Part shown: piece after piece, positions 28,119-37,767 of the stretch | Layout of the letters: every line of letters starts with the position of its first letter | How positions within the stretch are numbered: the first letter of the stretch is position 1 | Assembly: GCF_030408375.1 (NCBI RefSeq) | Contig: NZ_CP046530.1 | Location: 1,302,001-1,366,000 of the forward strand | Source: Corynebacterium afermentans subsp. lipophilum | GTDB lineage: Bacteria; Actinomycetota; Actinomycetes; Mycobacteriales; Mycobacteriaceae | Reading direction: 5' to 3' | Length of the DNA: 64,000 nucleotides | Notes under the pieces: generated by a model | The model's input: only the letters and a program-made list of their open reading frames with translations | Databases searched by the model: none | What the model was told of the DNA's origin: nothing | Program-made: the position numbers and the translations under genes

Positions 28119-29093
28119 CTATTCCTGCTCCCCTGCCTCCAGGCGTTGCAGGTACAGCCGGGCGACGGTGAATTCCAGCGGCTCTTCCAACGGCGACGAG
28201 TACGTGCGCTCCCCGAAGTCGCGCGCAAGCTGGCGGCGGGCAGCGTCCACAATGGAGCCAACGAGCCCGGAGGACACCTGCATCGGGTTCTTTGGCGCGA
28301 ACGCCGCCTCCGCCGGCACTCCCCGGTCCACCGCGAGCTTGCGGAAAATGTACTTGTCGTGTCCACTGTCGTCGGGCTGCACCAGCGAAGGGTGGATGCG
28401 CTGCGCGAGCTCAACAGCCGCGTGGGTCTGCCAGATCTGGACGTGCCGCTCGGGATCGTCCATGAGCCGCTCGTAGAAGTCCGGCACAAACCGCTCGCGC
28501 TTGAAGTTCTGGGAGACGTTTGCCCGCAGCGTCGCATCCCACGCCTCAACGAGACTCTCCCCCGCCGCGGGAACCACCGTGTGCCCGCCCATGAACAGCG
28601 CGTCAGCCCCGGCTCCGGAGAGAAGTACGCCTTCGGCGCCGTGCTCGTGCGAAGCGCCGTCGATAGCCGCCAGCACACAACCCGCCGAGATCTCCCACGG
28701 CTCCGGGAACTCGAGGGCCCGCACGACCCGCGCGAGAAGCCGCTCGAAGTCTTCGTCGGTGGGGCGAACAATCACGTGCTCGAGACCGCATTGCTTTGCG
28801 ACGGCTGCCGCCCTGTCCACCTCCGGATCCTCCGCTTGCTGGCTGTAGGTCACGGCCAACGCGCCCGGCGCGACCTCGGCCACGTAGGTGGCCAGCAGGA
28901 TGGAATCGATGCCGCCGGAGAGTTGGAGCACGGGCCGCCCCGCACTGCGGGCGACGGCGGCGGTGACGCGTGCACGAAGGTAGTGGTCGATCGCGGCCGC
29001 CGCTTCGCCGGCGTCGGCGATGTCGTAGGGCCCTTTGGTCAGCTCCTGTTCGTCTGCGACGTATTCGAGCGCTGCCCCAGTGATGTCGTGCAT
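28119..29093 (-). CDS. Asparagine-synthetase-like ATP-dependent amide ligase lacking the glutaminase domain
   Basis: A 324-residue protein made up of little more than the synthetase (PP-loop ATPase) domain of asparagine synthase. The PP-loop is LQLSGGIDSILLATYV near residue 55, and LSGAGADALFMGG corresponds to the SGEGADE-type motif of the family. The usual N-terminal Cys-2 glutaminase domain is absent; the first 45 residues do not resemble it. Such stand-alone domains adenylate a carboxylate and join it to an amine, for example in beta-lactam, carbapenam or peptide-modification pathways, so free asparagine synthesis is unlikely. Its ATG lies 2 bases after the stop of the upstream gene, with AAAGGA inside that gene's end, so the pair is translationally coupled. 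Substrate unknown. Confidence 0.8.
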   Translation of the reverse strand: MHDITGAALEYVADEQELTKGPYDIADAGEAAAAIDHYLRARVTAAVARSAGRPVLQLSGGIDSILLATYVAEVAPGALAVTYSQQAEDPEVDRAAAVAKQCGLEHVIVRPTDEDFERLLARVVRALEFPEPWEISAGCVLAAIDGASHEHGAEGVLLSGAGADALFMGGHTVVPAAGESLVEAWDATLRANVSQNFKRERFVPDFYERLMDDPERHVQIWQTHAAVELAQRIHPSLVQPDDSGHDKYIFRKLAVDRGVPAEAAFAPKNPMQVSSGLVGSIVDAARRQLARDFGERTYSSPLEEPLEFTVARLYLQRLEAGEQE

Positions 29094-29095
29094 AG

Positions 29096-30556
29096 CTACG
29101 TTGTCCTTTCGCGGTAGCCGTCGTGAAGCTGCGCACCGGTGCGTCGTTGCTCGCCGGAGACGCTGTCCAAAAATGGTGCCAGCTGATAGTTGGTGTTCCT
29201 CATCTGCTCGATGTCGCGCTCAAGCCCGCTGATCCGCTCTTGGAGCTCGGCTGTCTTTCGCGGGCGTCGCAGCGAGAACTTCTGGGGTTTCGTGCGGACC
29301 TCCTTGGGGCCCTCGCGGCCTTCGCGCACCCGGAATACGGTGTTGCGCACCAAAAGGAAGAAGCCGACCATGATGAGTGCCATCAGACCGATGAGCCCGA
29401 CGCGCTCGAGGGTGGAGATGCCGTCGATGCCCAGCACGCTGATGTTGGTGATCAACAACCCCATCAGAGCAGCAAACAGCGACAGCACCTCTACAGATTT
29501 CCACACGAGCTGGTTCGACTCTGACTCGAGCTGGCGGGACAACGCCTGCACCTTCTCGTCCACAGAAGCTACCTGCCTCTCGACGGCACTGCGGATGGCC
29601 GTTTGCACCTGCCACTCGGTGGAGACCAGCAGCCGGTAGTTCTTGTACTCCTCGTGGCGGGCAAGCTGTTGCGGGTCCAGTACCCGGATTGCCATGTCCA
29701 GCGATTCCACGGCGCGCCGGTAGCAGTAGTTCTGGTCTTCCAGCAGCGTTGGGTCGGCGCTAAGGGTCTGCTCCAATTCGGGTGCGTGGGTCGCGGACGG
29801 CCCAGTTTCGAAATCCCACTGCGTTGCTGCGGCGATTCTGCGGTAGGCCTCCCCCATCCGGTAGTACGCGTTGCCGTCCTTGGGATCCGACTTGACCAGA
29901 GACTCCGCCAGAATCAGCATCTCTACCCCGTAGAAGCGGAACGGAAACAGCCACAGGCCGTGCAGCAAGAGGTGGCGCAGCTTTACGGGCACACGGTCCA
30001 GGTGCCGCGAGAGGTTTGTCGGACTTTCTGGATCTAGGCCGATGGAGGAAAACAGCTCTGACGGCACGATCCGTTTTCCGGCGCTGAGTTGCGCGAACGT
30101 GAGGTAGATGCCGTTGAGGTCGTAGGGGCCGACTTGCAGTGGGGCGTCGTCGGCGCGGCTGAGCACTTCAAAAATGCCGTCGTAGTTGAAGTCGAACCGG
30201 TACAGCTGCAGCTCAATCAGCGCGGTTGCCAGGTACAGCAGGCGTGGTTGCTCCACGCTGCCGTGGCGGCGCACGCGCTGCGGCTCATGCGCGCCGAGCC
30301 CTCGTTCCCTGGCCTGCCAACAGACATCGGTGACCATGTTTAGGAAGGGCTCGAACCAGACCATCTCGGTTGCTGTTTCCGCGGTCGGCGCGAATGCCGC
30401 CCGCGCGGATTCGGCGAGGTTGTCCTTCCACTGGTGCTTGTCCGAGCGGTCGAACAGGAGCGTGTAAAACTCGGCAGTTTCCGAGTCCGCAATCCAGCCC
30501 TTTCTGGCAGCGCCAGCTGCCGCGGCGAGGTCAAAACGGTTTCCGGTAGGTTGCAC
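29096..30556 (-). CDS. Uncharacterised helical protein with two TM segments and coiled coils
   Basis: I do not recognise the family. The GTG at 30556 (preceded by AAGGGG) gives 486 residues; the frame is open 17 codons further upstream without a good ribosome-binding site. Residues 1-300 are helical with TPR-like spacing (VKSDPKDGNAYYRMGEAYRR). A coiled-coil stretch follows (SVDEKVQALSRQLESESNQ), then two TM helices (VEVLSLFAALMGLLITNISV and VGLIGLMALIMVGFFLLV). A basic cytoplasmic tail with a second coiled coil (ISGLERDIEQMRNTNYQ) ends the protein. It is the first gene of a two-gene unit with the asparagine-synthetase-like enzyme. It is divergent from the RibD-like gene, only 33 bases away. 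Confidence 0.75.
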   Translation of the reverse strand: MQPTGNRFDLAAAAGAARKGWIADSETAEFYTLLFDRSDKHQWKDNLAESARAAFAPTAETATEMVWFEPFLNMVTDVCWQARERGLGAHEPQRVRRHGSVEQPRLLYLATALIELQLYRFDFNYDGIFEVLSRADDAPLQVGPYDLNGIYLTFAQLSAGKRIVPSELFSSIGLDPESPTNLSRHLDRVPVKLRHLLLHGLWLFPFRFYGVEMLILAESLVKSDPKDGNAYYRMGEAYRRIAAATQWDFETGPSATHAPELEQTLSADPTLLEDQNYCYRRAVESLDMAIRVLDPQQLARHEEYKNYRLLVSTEWQVQTAIRSAVERQVASVDEKVQALSRQLESESNQLVWKSVEVLSLFAALMGLLITNISVLGIDGISTLERVGLIGLMALIMVGFFLLVRNTVFRVREGREGPKEVRTKPQKFSLRRPRKTAELQERISGLERDIEQMRNTNYQLAPFLDSVSGEQRRTGAQLHDGYRERTT

Positions 30557-30589
30557 AACATCCCCTTCAACAGACTGGAAGCAAGTGTA

Positions 30590-31333
30590 ATGAACGAGCG
30601 GCCTCAAGCCCTTGATCCGGAACTACTCATCGGACAGGTGAAGCCTCCCGGACAGCGGGAGACTCGTCTCATGGGTATTGCGGCGCTGACTGGCGCTGCC
30701 GCGAGTAACGGCACCTCTTCCGGTTTGGGCAACGACACCGATTTCGCGCTGCTCAACGCTTTGCGCATCTGGTCGGATGCAGTGCTCGTCGGTGCGGAGA
30801 CCGCACGCAAGGAGAACTACTTCGGGGTGCGCACTACCCAACAGCAGCGCGAGACGCGGCGCGCACGCGAGCAAGCTGAAGTGCCACCGATTGTCGTCAT
30901 GACCAGGAGCCTGAATTTCAACACTGCAACGCAGCTGTTCACGGACACGCGCACACCGCCGTTGTTCACGGTGCCCGAGAGCCTGTTGGGCGACGAGGAC
31001 GTCTCTGCACGCGCGCGAAACATCGAGCAGGCGGGCGGTGTAATCGTGCCAGTGGAAGGCCAACACGTGTCGGCAGTCGTGGCTGCACTTCACGCGCGCG
31101 GGTTGGCCCGCATCGTGTGCGAAGGCGGGCCCAGCTTGAATGCCCAGCTCATCGGCACCGGAGAGGTTGATGTGTTCCACTACACCGTCAGCCCGCGTGC
31201 GGTGCAGCCGTCTGAACTACGCCTGTTCGCTGAAGCGGACGCACCCTCAGACCGCGCCTTCGTGCTCGAGGCTGCGCACGCCACAAACGACTCCATGCTC
31301 TTCCTGCGCTACCGGAGCGCGCGCGAAAGCTAG
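30590..31333 (+). CDS. RibD C-terminal-type pyrimidine reductase family protein
   Basis: A 247-residue NADPH-dependent reductase domain related to the C-terminal half of RibD and to dihydrofolate reductase. Motifs include FALLNALRIWSDAVLVGAET, IVVMTRSLNF and RIVCEGGPSLNAQLIGTGEV. The ATG at 30590 has GGAAG upstream. The orthologous position in M. tuberculosis is Rv2671, whose product can substitute for dihydrofolate reductase in that organism. The deaminase half of RibD is absent, so this is not the main riboflavin enzyme. aftC follows 28 bases downstream. Confidence 0.85.
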   Translation: MNERPQALDPELLIGQVKPPGQRETRLMGIAALTGAAASNGTSSGLGNDTDFALLNALRIWSDAVLVGAETARKENYFGVRTTQQQRETRRAREQAEVPPIVVMTRSLNFNTATQLFTDTRTPPLFTVPESLLGDEDVSARARNIEQAGGVIVPVEGQHVSAVVAALHARGLARIVCEGGPSLNAQLIGTGEVDVFHYTVSPRAVQPSELRLFAEADAPSDRAFVLEAAHATNDSMLFLRYRSARES

Positions 31334-31361
31334 CCGCACCCCGCCAGGTACGGTTAGGCGC

Positions 31362-32606
31362 GTGATTGCTACACCACCGCCACGAAACGCCGCCGAGGAA
31401 CCCGAGGCGGGTTCGACCGCAGTGCAGCCCCAGACTTCCGACGAGCGCGCGGGCCTCACACCGGCGATTACCGTTGCCACCTGGCCTATCGCGGTGCTTC
31501 TGGTTCTGCACCGGCTGTTCATCCTCGCGCGCGCAGGTTCTGTGACGGACGATTTCACTACCGTGTGGTCCGCAGCGCGCCGTTTCGTGGAACGCGTTCC
31601 CGTGTACAACGAGGTCTACACCCACGTCGATCCGCATTACCTTTACAACCCGGGCGCAACGCTGCTGCTCGCGCCGCTGGGGCTTATCGCCGACATCGAC
31701 CTGGCGCGCCCGCTGTTCATCGCTGTCAACGCCGCGTGCATCATCGCCGCGTTGGCCTGGCTGACCAAGCTTGCGGGCCGTCCACTTTCCGGGCCGACGT
31801 TTCCGGTGGCCATCGCACTGGCATTTGCCACTGAGGCCGTGACCAACACACTGGTGTTTTCCAACATCAACGGCATACTGCTGCTCGCATTGGTGGCCTG
31901 TATCGCGCTGCACCTTGCCCGCCGCGATGTCGCTGCGGGCATCGTGCTGGGGTTCGCCATCTTGGTCAAGCCGATGTTCGCCCCGCTCGTAGTTCTGCCG
32001 CTGTTGCAGCTGCGTTGGCGCCCCGCGCTCGGCGCTATCGGCATTCCGGTGGTGATGAACCTTATCGCCTGGCCGCTGACTCCCGGCGCCCGCGACTACC
32101 TCGATGTCGTTGTGCCGTATTTGGGGGTCACACGCGACTACGCCAACTCTTCCCTGTCCGGGTTCGCCGTGTATTTCGGCATGCCTAGCTGGGCGTACGG
32201 TGCACTGTTCGTTCTGCTGGCAGCCGCGGTCGCCGGGGCCGTCCTCGGGCTTTTACGAGTGCGCCACAGCCAGGAGCTGCTGTATCTCTCCGTGGGCTCC
32301 GGAGTGCTGCTCGCCGGGGTGTGCCTGCTGTCCTCCTTGGGCCAGGCGTACTACTCCATGATGCTGTTTCCCGCCCTGTTTACGGTGTTCCACCCGGATA
32401 GTCCCCTGCGCAGCTGGCCCGCTTGGCTCGGCGCTGCGCTGTGCCTGTCCCCCTTGAACTGGTCCAGCGCGTTGCACCCGCTGACCGGTAGCTGGCTCAA
32501 CACGTTTTTGCCCACTGCCGGGTGGGCCGTGTTTATTGTCGCGTGCGCTGCGTGGGTATTGTTTAGGCAAACCTTGCTCGCTCCGGCAGAAAGGATTGGG
32601 CGATGA
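31362..32606 (+). CDS. aftC: GT87 family arabinofuranosyltransferase
   Basis: Polytopic GT-C glycosyltransferase that adds alpha-1,3 arabinofuranose branches to arabinogalactan and lipoarabinomannan, using decaprenyl-phospho-arabinose outside the membrane. The GTG at 31362 gives 414 residues. About ten TM helices are visible, and the conserved acidic pair of the family is in the first external loop (AGSVTDDFTTVWSAARRF). Assignment rests on the fold, the motif and synteny with Rv2673, which is flanked by the same RibD-like and msrB genes. The last codons overlap msrB as ATGA. Confidence 0.85.
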   Translation: MIATPPPRNAAEEPEAGSTAVQPQTSDERAGLTPAITVATWPIAVLLVLHRLFILARAGSVTDDFTTVWSAARRFVERVPVYNEVYTHVDPHYLYNPGATLLLAPLGLIADIDLARPLFIAVNAACIIAALAWLTKLAGRPLSGPTFPVAIALAFATEAVTNTLVFSNINGILLLALVACIALHLARRDVAAGIVLGFAILVKPMFAPLVVLPLLQLRWRPALGAIGIPVVMNLIAWPLTPGARDYLDVVVPYLGVTRDYANSSLSGFAVYFGMPSWAYGALFVLLAAAVAGAVLGLLRVRHSQELLYLSVGSGVLLAGVCLLSSLGQAYYSMMLFPALFTVFHPDSPLRSWPAWLGAALCLSPLNWSSALHPLTGSWLNTFLPTAGWAVFIVACAAWVLFRQTLLAPAERIGR

Positions 32607-33004
32607 CGGATTACAAGGACTTCACCGACGCGCAGTGGCGCCAGAAACTCAGCCCGGAGGAGTTCCACGTCCTGCGGGAAGCAGGCACAGAACCCCCGGG
32701 CGTCGGCGAGTACACCAACACCACCTCCGAGGGCGTGTACCGCTGCCGCGCGTGCGGCGCCGAGCTGTTCCGCTCCACCGAGAAGTTCGACGCCCACTGC
32801 GGTTGGCCCTCGTTCTTCTCCCCGCTGGCGGGCGACGCCATCATCGAGCGCGAGGACACCTCTCTCGGCATGGTGCGCACCGAGGTTTTGTGCGCAAACT
32901 GCCACTCCCACCTAGGCCATGTCTTCGCCGGCGAGGGTTTCAACACCCCCACCGATCTGCGCTACTGCATTAATTCCATTTCGTTGACGTTCGACGAAGC
33001 GTAG
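32603..33004 (+). CDS. msrB: Peptide-methionine (R)-S-oxide reductase
   Basis: Repairs oxidised methionine in proteins. The 133 residues hold two zinc-binding CxxC pairs (YRCRACGAEL and LCANCHSHLGH), the fold signature HCGWPSFFSPL, and the catalytic cysteine in RYCINSISLTF. It is translationally coupled to aftC by an ATGA overlap and converges with hemQ. Confidence 0.96.
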   Translation: MTDYKDFTDAQWRQKLSPEEFHVLREAGTEPPGVGEYTNTTSEGVYRCRACGAELFRSTEKFDAHCGWPSFFSPLAGDAIIEREDTSLGMVRTEVLCANCHSHLGHVFAGEGFNTPTDLRYCINSISLTFDEA

Positions 33005-33057
33005 AAAAGGCGCCGCAAAGCAATTGCTTTCCAACGCCACCTTCGGTGCCCAGCCGC

Positions 33058-33759
33058 TTAGGGCAGCACCGAAATGATCTCGCCGATGTCGCCGACCCGG
33101 CGGCCCGTCTGGAACGGGATCTCCTCGCGCACGTGCAGGCGGGCCTCGGTGTAGCGCATGGTCTTCATCAACGCCTCGATGCGCTCCAGCGTCGGTGCCT
33201 CAAAGGCGAGCATCCACTCGTAGTCGCCGAGCGTGAAGGCCTCGACGGTGTTGGCTCGCACATCCGCAAAATCGCGGGCCGCCATGCCGTGCTCCGCGAG
33301 GATGCGGCGGCGCTCCTGCGGGTCCATCACGTACCAGTCGTAGGAGCGCACGAACGGGTAGACCGTAATCCAGTCCCCCGGCTCCTCACCCATGATGAAG
33401 CTAGGCAGGTGAGACTTGTTGAACTCGGCGGGGCGGTGCAGCCCGTTGCCGATCCAGCTCAATTCCACCTTCTGCCCGAGCTCCGTCTCGCGGCGGAAAT
33501 CCGCGAGGGCCTTTTGCAGATGCTCGAACTCTTCGGCGTGCCACCAGATCATGAAGTCAGCATCAGCGCGGATACCGGTGTTGTCGTAAATGCCGCGGAC
33601 CGTGACCACGCCTTCCTGCTCGAGGTTGGAGAAGAAGGCGCGTGCTTCGTCGATAAGCTGGCTGCGCTCGGTGCCAAGCACCCCGGGGAGCGCACGGAAC
33701 ACAGCGAACTGCAGAAAGCGCTGCGTGGCGTTGAGTTTGTCAAAGTCGAGCTTGGCCAT
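33058..33759 (-). CDS. hemQ: Coproheme decarboxylase (chlorite-dismutase fold)
   Basis: Final step of the coproporphyrin-dependent heme pathway used by Gram-positive bacteria: it decarboxylates coproheme to heme b. The 233 residues show the actinobacterial HemQ features [16 protein letters not shown] (catalytic tyrosine region), [19 protein letters not shown] (histidine region) and [18 protein letters not shown]. In many actinobacteria hemQ lies with hemE and hemY; neither is here, and it is flanked by msrB and a DUF3000 gene. Confidence 0.95.
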   Translation of the reverse strand: MAKLDFDKLNATQRFLQFAVFRALPGVLGTERSQLIDEARAFFSNLEQEGVVTVRGIYDNTGIRADADFMIWWHAEEFEHLQKALADFRRETELGQKVELSWIGNGLHRPAEFNKSHLPSFIMGEEPGDWITVYPFVRSYDWYVMDPQERRRILAEHGMAARDFADVRANTVEAFTLGDYEWMLAFEAPTLERIEALMKTMRYTEARLHVREEIPFQTGRRVGDIGEIISVLP

Positions 33760-33887
33760 GGATTTTGCCCCTTCCCTGCCGCACGGCAGATCAAACGAAA
33801 GTCGTAGGACATTCTACGCCCTAGGTTCCGACACTCACGGCGCGCCTCCCCCAACCGCGCCGGTTGCTGGATACGTTTGAGCCTGTG

Positions 33888-34526
33888 ATGAAACCGGACA
33901 CCACCTCCCCCATGTCCGCCGGAAGCGCGGGCGGCAACAGGGACGACCACGGCAACAGTGATTCCTGGCCCGCAGAATTCAGCGCGGCCGTTGAATCCAT
34001 GCACGCGGCGCGCCTGCGCCCCGAAATCACCCTGGGCACCATCCGCCCGCCGCAGCGCCCCGCACCGTTCAGCCACGCCGTCGGCTTGGAGGTCGCGCAC
34101 GCGGACGAAGAAAACGTCCCGGTCGACTCTGAAGGCGATGCCTTCGGCCGCCTGATCTTGCTGCACTCGCCCGCCGCGGAAGAAGCGTGGGAGGGCACCA
34201 TGCGCCTGGTCGCCTACATCCAGGCCGACATGGACGACGCTGTAGCCTCGGACCCGCTGCTTCCGGACGTAGCCTGGCAGTGGCTTAACGAATCGCTGGC
34301 TGAGACAGGCGCGCGCCACACCAACCTCGGCGGCACCGTCACATCGACTGCCTCTGTGCGCTTCGGCGAGATCGGCGGGCCGCCACGCGCTTACCAGCTG
34401 GAGATGCGCGCGTCCTGGACCGCAGAGGGCACCGACCTTCAACACCACGTCGAAGCGTTTTCCAAGGTGCTCGCGCACGTGGCCGGTTTGCCTCCGGAGG
34501 GTGTGGCACAGCTCGGCGCGCGCTAA
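33888..34526 (+). CDS. DUF3000 family protein
   Basis: A 212-residue actinobacterial protein of unknown function. The conserved core includes SMHAARLRPEITLGTIRPPQ, RLVAYIQADMDDAVASDPLL and DVAWQWLNESL. It is the counterpart of Rv2680 and always precedes the RNase D gene, as here (12 bases). The ATG at 33888 follows an in-frame GTG at 33885; either could be used. No export signal or TM helix is seen. Confidence 0.88.
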   Translation: MKPDTTSPMSAGSAGGNRDDHGNSDSWPAEFSAAVESMHAARLRPEITLGTIRPPQRPAPFSHAVGLEVAHADEENVPVDSEGDAFGRLILLHSPAAEEAWEGTMRLVAYIQADMDDAVASDPLLPDVAWQWLNESLAETGARHTNLGGTVTSTASVRFGEIGGPPRAYQLEMRASWTAEGTDLQHHVEAFSKVLAHVAGLPPEGVAQLGAR

Positions 34527-34538
34527 TATCGTTTTTTG

Positions 34539-35744
34539 ATGAGTGCCCGGCTGGACTACCGCCTTGTAGATACGCCCGCCGCCTTTCGTGAGGCAGCCGG
34601 CGCACTCGCGCACGGTCGCGGACCGTTCGCCGTGGACACTGAACGCGCCTCCTCCTTCCGCTACGGCAACCGCGCCTTTCTCGTGCAGGTAGCGCGCCGT
34701 GGCGCGGGAACGTTTCTGATAGCGCCCGAGGGCCACCGCGACGAGGTACGCGAGATCTTCGCACCCGTGCTGGGTGGACAAGAATGGATCATCCACGCCG
34801 CGGGAGAAGACCTGCGCAGCCTGGCACTGCTCGGCTTGCACCCCGGCATCCTTTTCGACACCGAGCTGGCATCACGGATCGTCGGCTACGACCGCCCCAA
34901 CCTCGCCGCCATGGTCGAGCGTTTCGTCGGTGTGGAGCTGGAAAAAGGCCACGGCCACGAGGATTGGTCGCGCACACCGCTGCCAAAGTCGTGGCAAGAC
35001 TACGCCGCACTCGACGTGGAATACCTCCACGAGCTGGCAGAAGCGCTCACGGAAGTCCTCGACGCTCACGGCAAACTGCGTTGGGCGTTCGAGGAGTTCG
35101 CGCACCTGATCGCCGTATATTCGAAGACTCCCTACCCGGAGAAGACGTGGCGGGATATGAAAGGGCTCGCGTCAGTACGTGACCAATCCGGGCTCCAAGT
35201 CGCCCGCGAACTCTGGCACGCGCGTGAAGAGATCAGCGAACAGCGCGACATCGCCCCGGGGCGGCTACTTCCCAACCGGGCTTTATTGGCTATCGCGCTC
35301 GCCGAACCGGACTCCCCTCGCGGACTGACTCGTGCGATCGGGAGTAAAGGCATGCCCTCGCGGGACGTGCGACGCTGGCTCGGCGTGGTCGAACGCGCAC
35401 TTTCGGCGGACCCAGCCACGTGGCCGCGACGCCGAGATCCGCGTGAAAACAGCACACCATCGAAATCCGGCTGGGAACGCCACTACCCCGAATCGTGGCA
35501 GATGCTGCAGCTGTGCCGCGAAGACATCGCCGCCAGCGCAGAGGACTTAGACATTCGTCCCGACATTTTGCTCACGCCCGCGATTTTGCGCGAGACGGTG
35601 TGGAACGCGCCCGACAAGTCGCCGGCGTGGGACACCCACCAGGCGGCAACGGCCCTGGAGAAAGCGGGCGCGCGACCGTGGCAGATCCAAATCACTGCGC
35701 CGATCTTGGCCGCAGCGCACGCGGAGATGCTCGAGCTGGTCTAG
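34539..35744 (+). CDS. rnd: Ribonuclease D-type 3'-5' exoribonuclease
   Basis: DEDD-family exonuclease that trims structured RNAs such as tRNA precursors. The 401 residues have Exo I ([14 protein letters not shown]), Exo II ([16 protein letters not shown]) and Exo III ([15 protein letters not shown]) motifs with the expected acidic residues. An HRDC domain follows in the middle ([20 protein letters not shown]). I start at the ATG of [10 protein letters not shown], one codon after an in-frame TTG. It is coupled to the DUF3000 gene. Its TAG stop shares the tetranucleotide CTAG with the convergent dxs stop. Confidence 0.93.
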   Translation: MSARLDYRLVDTPAAFREAAGALAHGRGPFAVDTERASSFRYGNRAFLVQVARRGAGTFLIAPEGHRDEVREIFAPVLGGQEWIIHAAGEDLRSLALLGLHPGILFDTELASRIVGYDRPNLAAMVERFVGVELEKGHGHEDWSRTPLPKSWQDYAALDVEYLHELAEALTEVLDAHGKLRWAFEEFAHLIAVYSKTPYPEKTWRDMKGLASVRDQSGLQVARELWHAREEISEQRDIAPGRLLPNRALLAIALAEPDSPRGLTRAIGSKGMPSRDVRRWLGVVERALSADPATWPRRRDPRENSTPSKSGWERHYPESWQMLQLCREDIAASAEDLDIRPDILLTPAILRETVWNAPDKSPAWDTHQAATALEKAGARPWQIQITAPILAAAHAEMLELV

Positions 35745-37702
35745 CGCTTCGCTTCAGCTTCCGGGTCCGCCAGGCTGGCCGCCCACTGACGAACCTGATC
35801 CGCAGCAGAGGCTGGATCAAGGCCGTACTCCTGCAGGATCTCGCCGCGAGATGCGTGCAGCGGGAAAATATCCGGGAAAGCCAGCTGCCGCACCGGGGTA
35901 TCCACCTCCGCGGCCGCGAGCGCCTCGGCTACAGCGGATCCCACGCCACCGCGGACCACGCCGTCTTCGTACACCACCACCAGGTCGGTTTCCGCGGCCA
36001 ACTCCAGCACGTCAGATGAGACGGGGATGACCCAGCGCGGGTCTACCACGGTTGCCCGGATGCCGTCGTCACGCACCGCTTCTGCTACCTCGAGGCCGTA
36101 CCTCGCAAACGCACCGACGGCGACGATCAGCACGTCGATGTCGTCCTCGGTGCCCTCGCCCTCCGGGCGTGCCAGCACGTCGGTACCGCCGGCAAGACGC
36201 TCGAGAGTGTCAATATCAGCGCCAACCGCGCCCTTGGGGAAGCGGACTGCCGTCGGCCCGTCGTCGACAGCAATAGCCTCGGCGAACTCCTCACGCAGAC
36301 GAGCCGCATCCCGCGGCGCCGCAATGCGGATGCCCGGCACGATAGAGGCGATCGCCATATCCCACACGCCGTTGTGGCTGGCGCCGTCCGAACCGGTCAC
36401 GCCGGCGCGGTCGAGCACCAACGTGACAGGCTGATCAATCAGTCCGACATCCATGAGCAGCTGGTCGAACGCCCGGTTCAAAAACGTCGAGTACACCGCG
36501 ACAACCGGGTGCAGGCCGCCGAGCGCCATGCCCGAGGCGGAAGCGACAGCGTGCTGCTCCGCAATGCCGACATCGAAGAAGCGGTCCGGGAACTGCTCCG
36601 CAAAAGGCTGCAAGCCGGTCGGCCCCGCCATCGCTGCGGTGATGGCCACGATATCGTCGCGCTCGTGGCCGGCGCGCAACAACTCCTCGGTGAACACAGA
36701 CGTCCAGCCCGGCTCAGACGCTGCGAGCGACTGCCCTGTCACCGGGTCGATCACACCTGTGGAGTGCATCTGATCCGCCACATTGTTCACGGCCGGGGCG
36801 AACCCGTGGCCCTTTTCAGTGACCACGTGCAAGATCAGCGGCCCCTCATAGCGCTTGGCGTATTTGAAAGCGTTGAGCAGGCTTTTAATGTCGTGGCCTT
36901 CAACTGGGCCGACGTACTTCATTCCCAGCTCAGGGAACATCTCGGTGGGCAGCACCTGGTACTTCACGCCTTCTTTGAGCGCGTGCAGTGCGTCGAACGT
37001 GCGCTCGCCTACCCAGCCCATGGACTTCAACGTCTTCTTGCCGGACTCCATCACTTCGTCGTACGCCGGCTGCATTCGAAGCGCCGCGAGCTGGTCGCGA
37101 AGTTTTGTCAGGTTGTTGGCGAACCCGCCGATAGTCGGCGAGTAGGACCGGCCGTTGTCGTTGACCACGATGACAACGTTGCGGTTGGCCGCCGCGATGT
37201 TGTTCAGCGCCTCCCAGCACATGCCGCCGGTCAACGCACCGTCTCCTACAACCGCGACGACGTTGTCGCCATCGCTGCCCTTCAGCGCCTTTGCCTTGGC
37301 AAGGCCGTCCGCGTACGACAACGACGCACTCGCGTGCGAGGACTCGGTCCAATCGTGCTCCGACTCCGCGCGCGCCGTGTATCCGGAAAGCCCGCCCTTT
37401 TTACGCAGCGTGTCAAACTGCCCGCCGCGGCCGGTGAGGATCTTGTGCACGTACGACTGGTGGGAGGTGTCCCAAATAATCGGGTCGTTCGGTGAATCGA
37501 AGATGTAGTGCAGTGCAATGGTCATCTCCACCACACCCAGGTTGGGGCCGAGGTGCCCGCCGGTGGCGGAGACCTTCTGGATCAGCATCTCGCGGATCTC
37601 ATCCGCCAGATCTTCAAGCTGCACAGGAGAAAGCTTGCGGACATCCGCTGGCGTCGCTATGTGCTCGAGCAGTGCCACAGTCCTGTCGTACTCCTTCGCC
37701 AT
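35741..37702 (-). CDS. dxs: 1-Deoxy-D-xylulose-5-phosphate synthase
   Basis: Thiamine-diphosphate enzyme that condenses pyruvate and glyceraldehyde 3-phosphate, the first step of the MEP isoprenoid pathway, which feeds decaprenyl phosphate for cell-wall arabinan. The 653 residues show the TPP site [18 protein letters not shown], HxSxxY-type THSQSY region reading [16 protein letters not shown], the transketolase-type [18 protein letters not shown] and the C-terminal domain. The length is normal. Confidence 0.97.
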   Translation of the reverse strand: MAKEYDRTVALLEHIATPADVRKLSPVQLEDLADEIREMLIQKVSATGGHLGPNLGVVEMTIALHYIFDSPNDPIIWDTSHQSYVHKILTGRGGQFDTLRKKGGLSGYTARAESEHDWTESSHASASLSYADGLAKAKALKGSDGDNVVAVVGDGALTGGMCWEALNNIAAANRNVVIVVNDNGRSYSPTIGGFANNLTKLRDQLAALRMQPAYDEVMESGKKTLKSMGWVGERTFDALHALKEGVKYQVLPTEMFPELGMKYVGPVEGHDIKSLLNAFKYAKRYEGPLILHVVTEKGHGFAPAVNNVADQMHSTGVIDPVTGQSLAASEPGWTSVFTEELLRAGHERDDIVAITAAMAGPTGLQPFAEQFPDRFFDVGIAEQHAVASASGMALGGLHPVVAVYSTFLNRAFDQLLMDVGLIDQPVTLVLDRAGVTGSDGASHNGVWDMAIASIVPGIRIAAPRDAARLREEFAEAIAVDDGPTAVRFPKGAVGADIDTLERLAGGTDVLARPEGEGTEDDIDVLIVAVGAFARYGLEVAEAVRDDGIRATVVDPRWVIPVSSDVLELAAETDLVVVYEDGVVRGGVGSAVAEALAAAEVDTPVRQLAFPDIFPLHASRGEILQEYGLDPASAADQVRQWAASLADPEAEAKR

Positions 37703-37767
37703 ATCGGGCGCGCCCGGGAGTGGGCGCAGCTGCCGTTTCGTTCACGCTAGTTTACACGCTGGCTTTC

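Noticed and set aside
33017..33030. Short palindrome AAAGCAATTGCTTT between msrB and hemQ
   Set aside because: No loop, so it cannot form a terminator stem; too short to call an operator.
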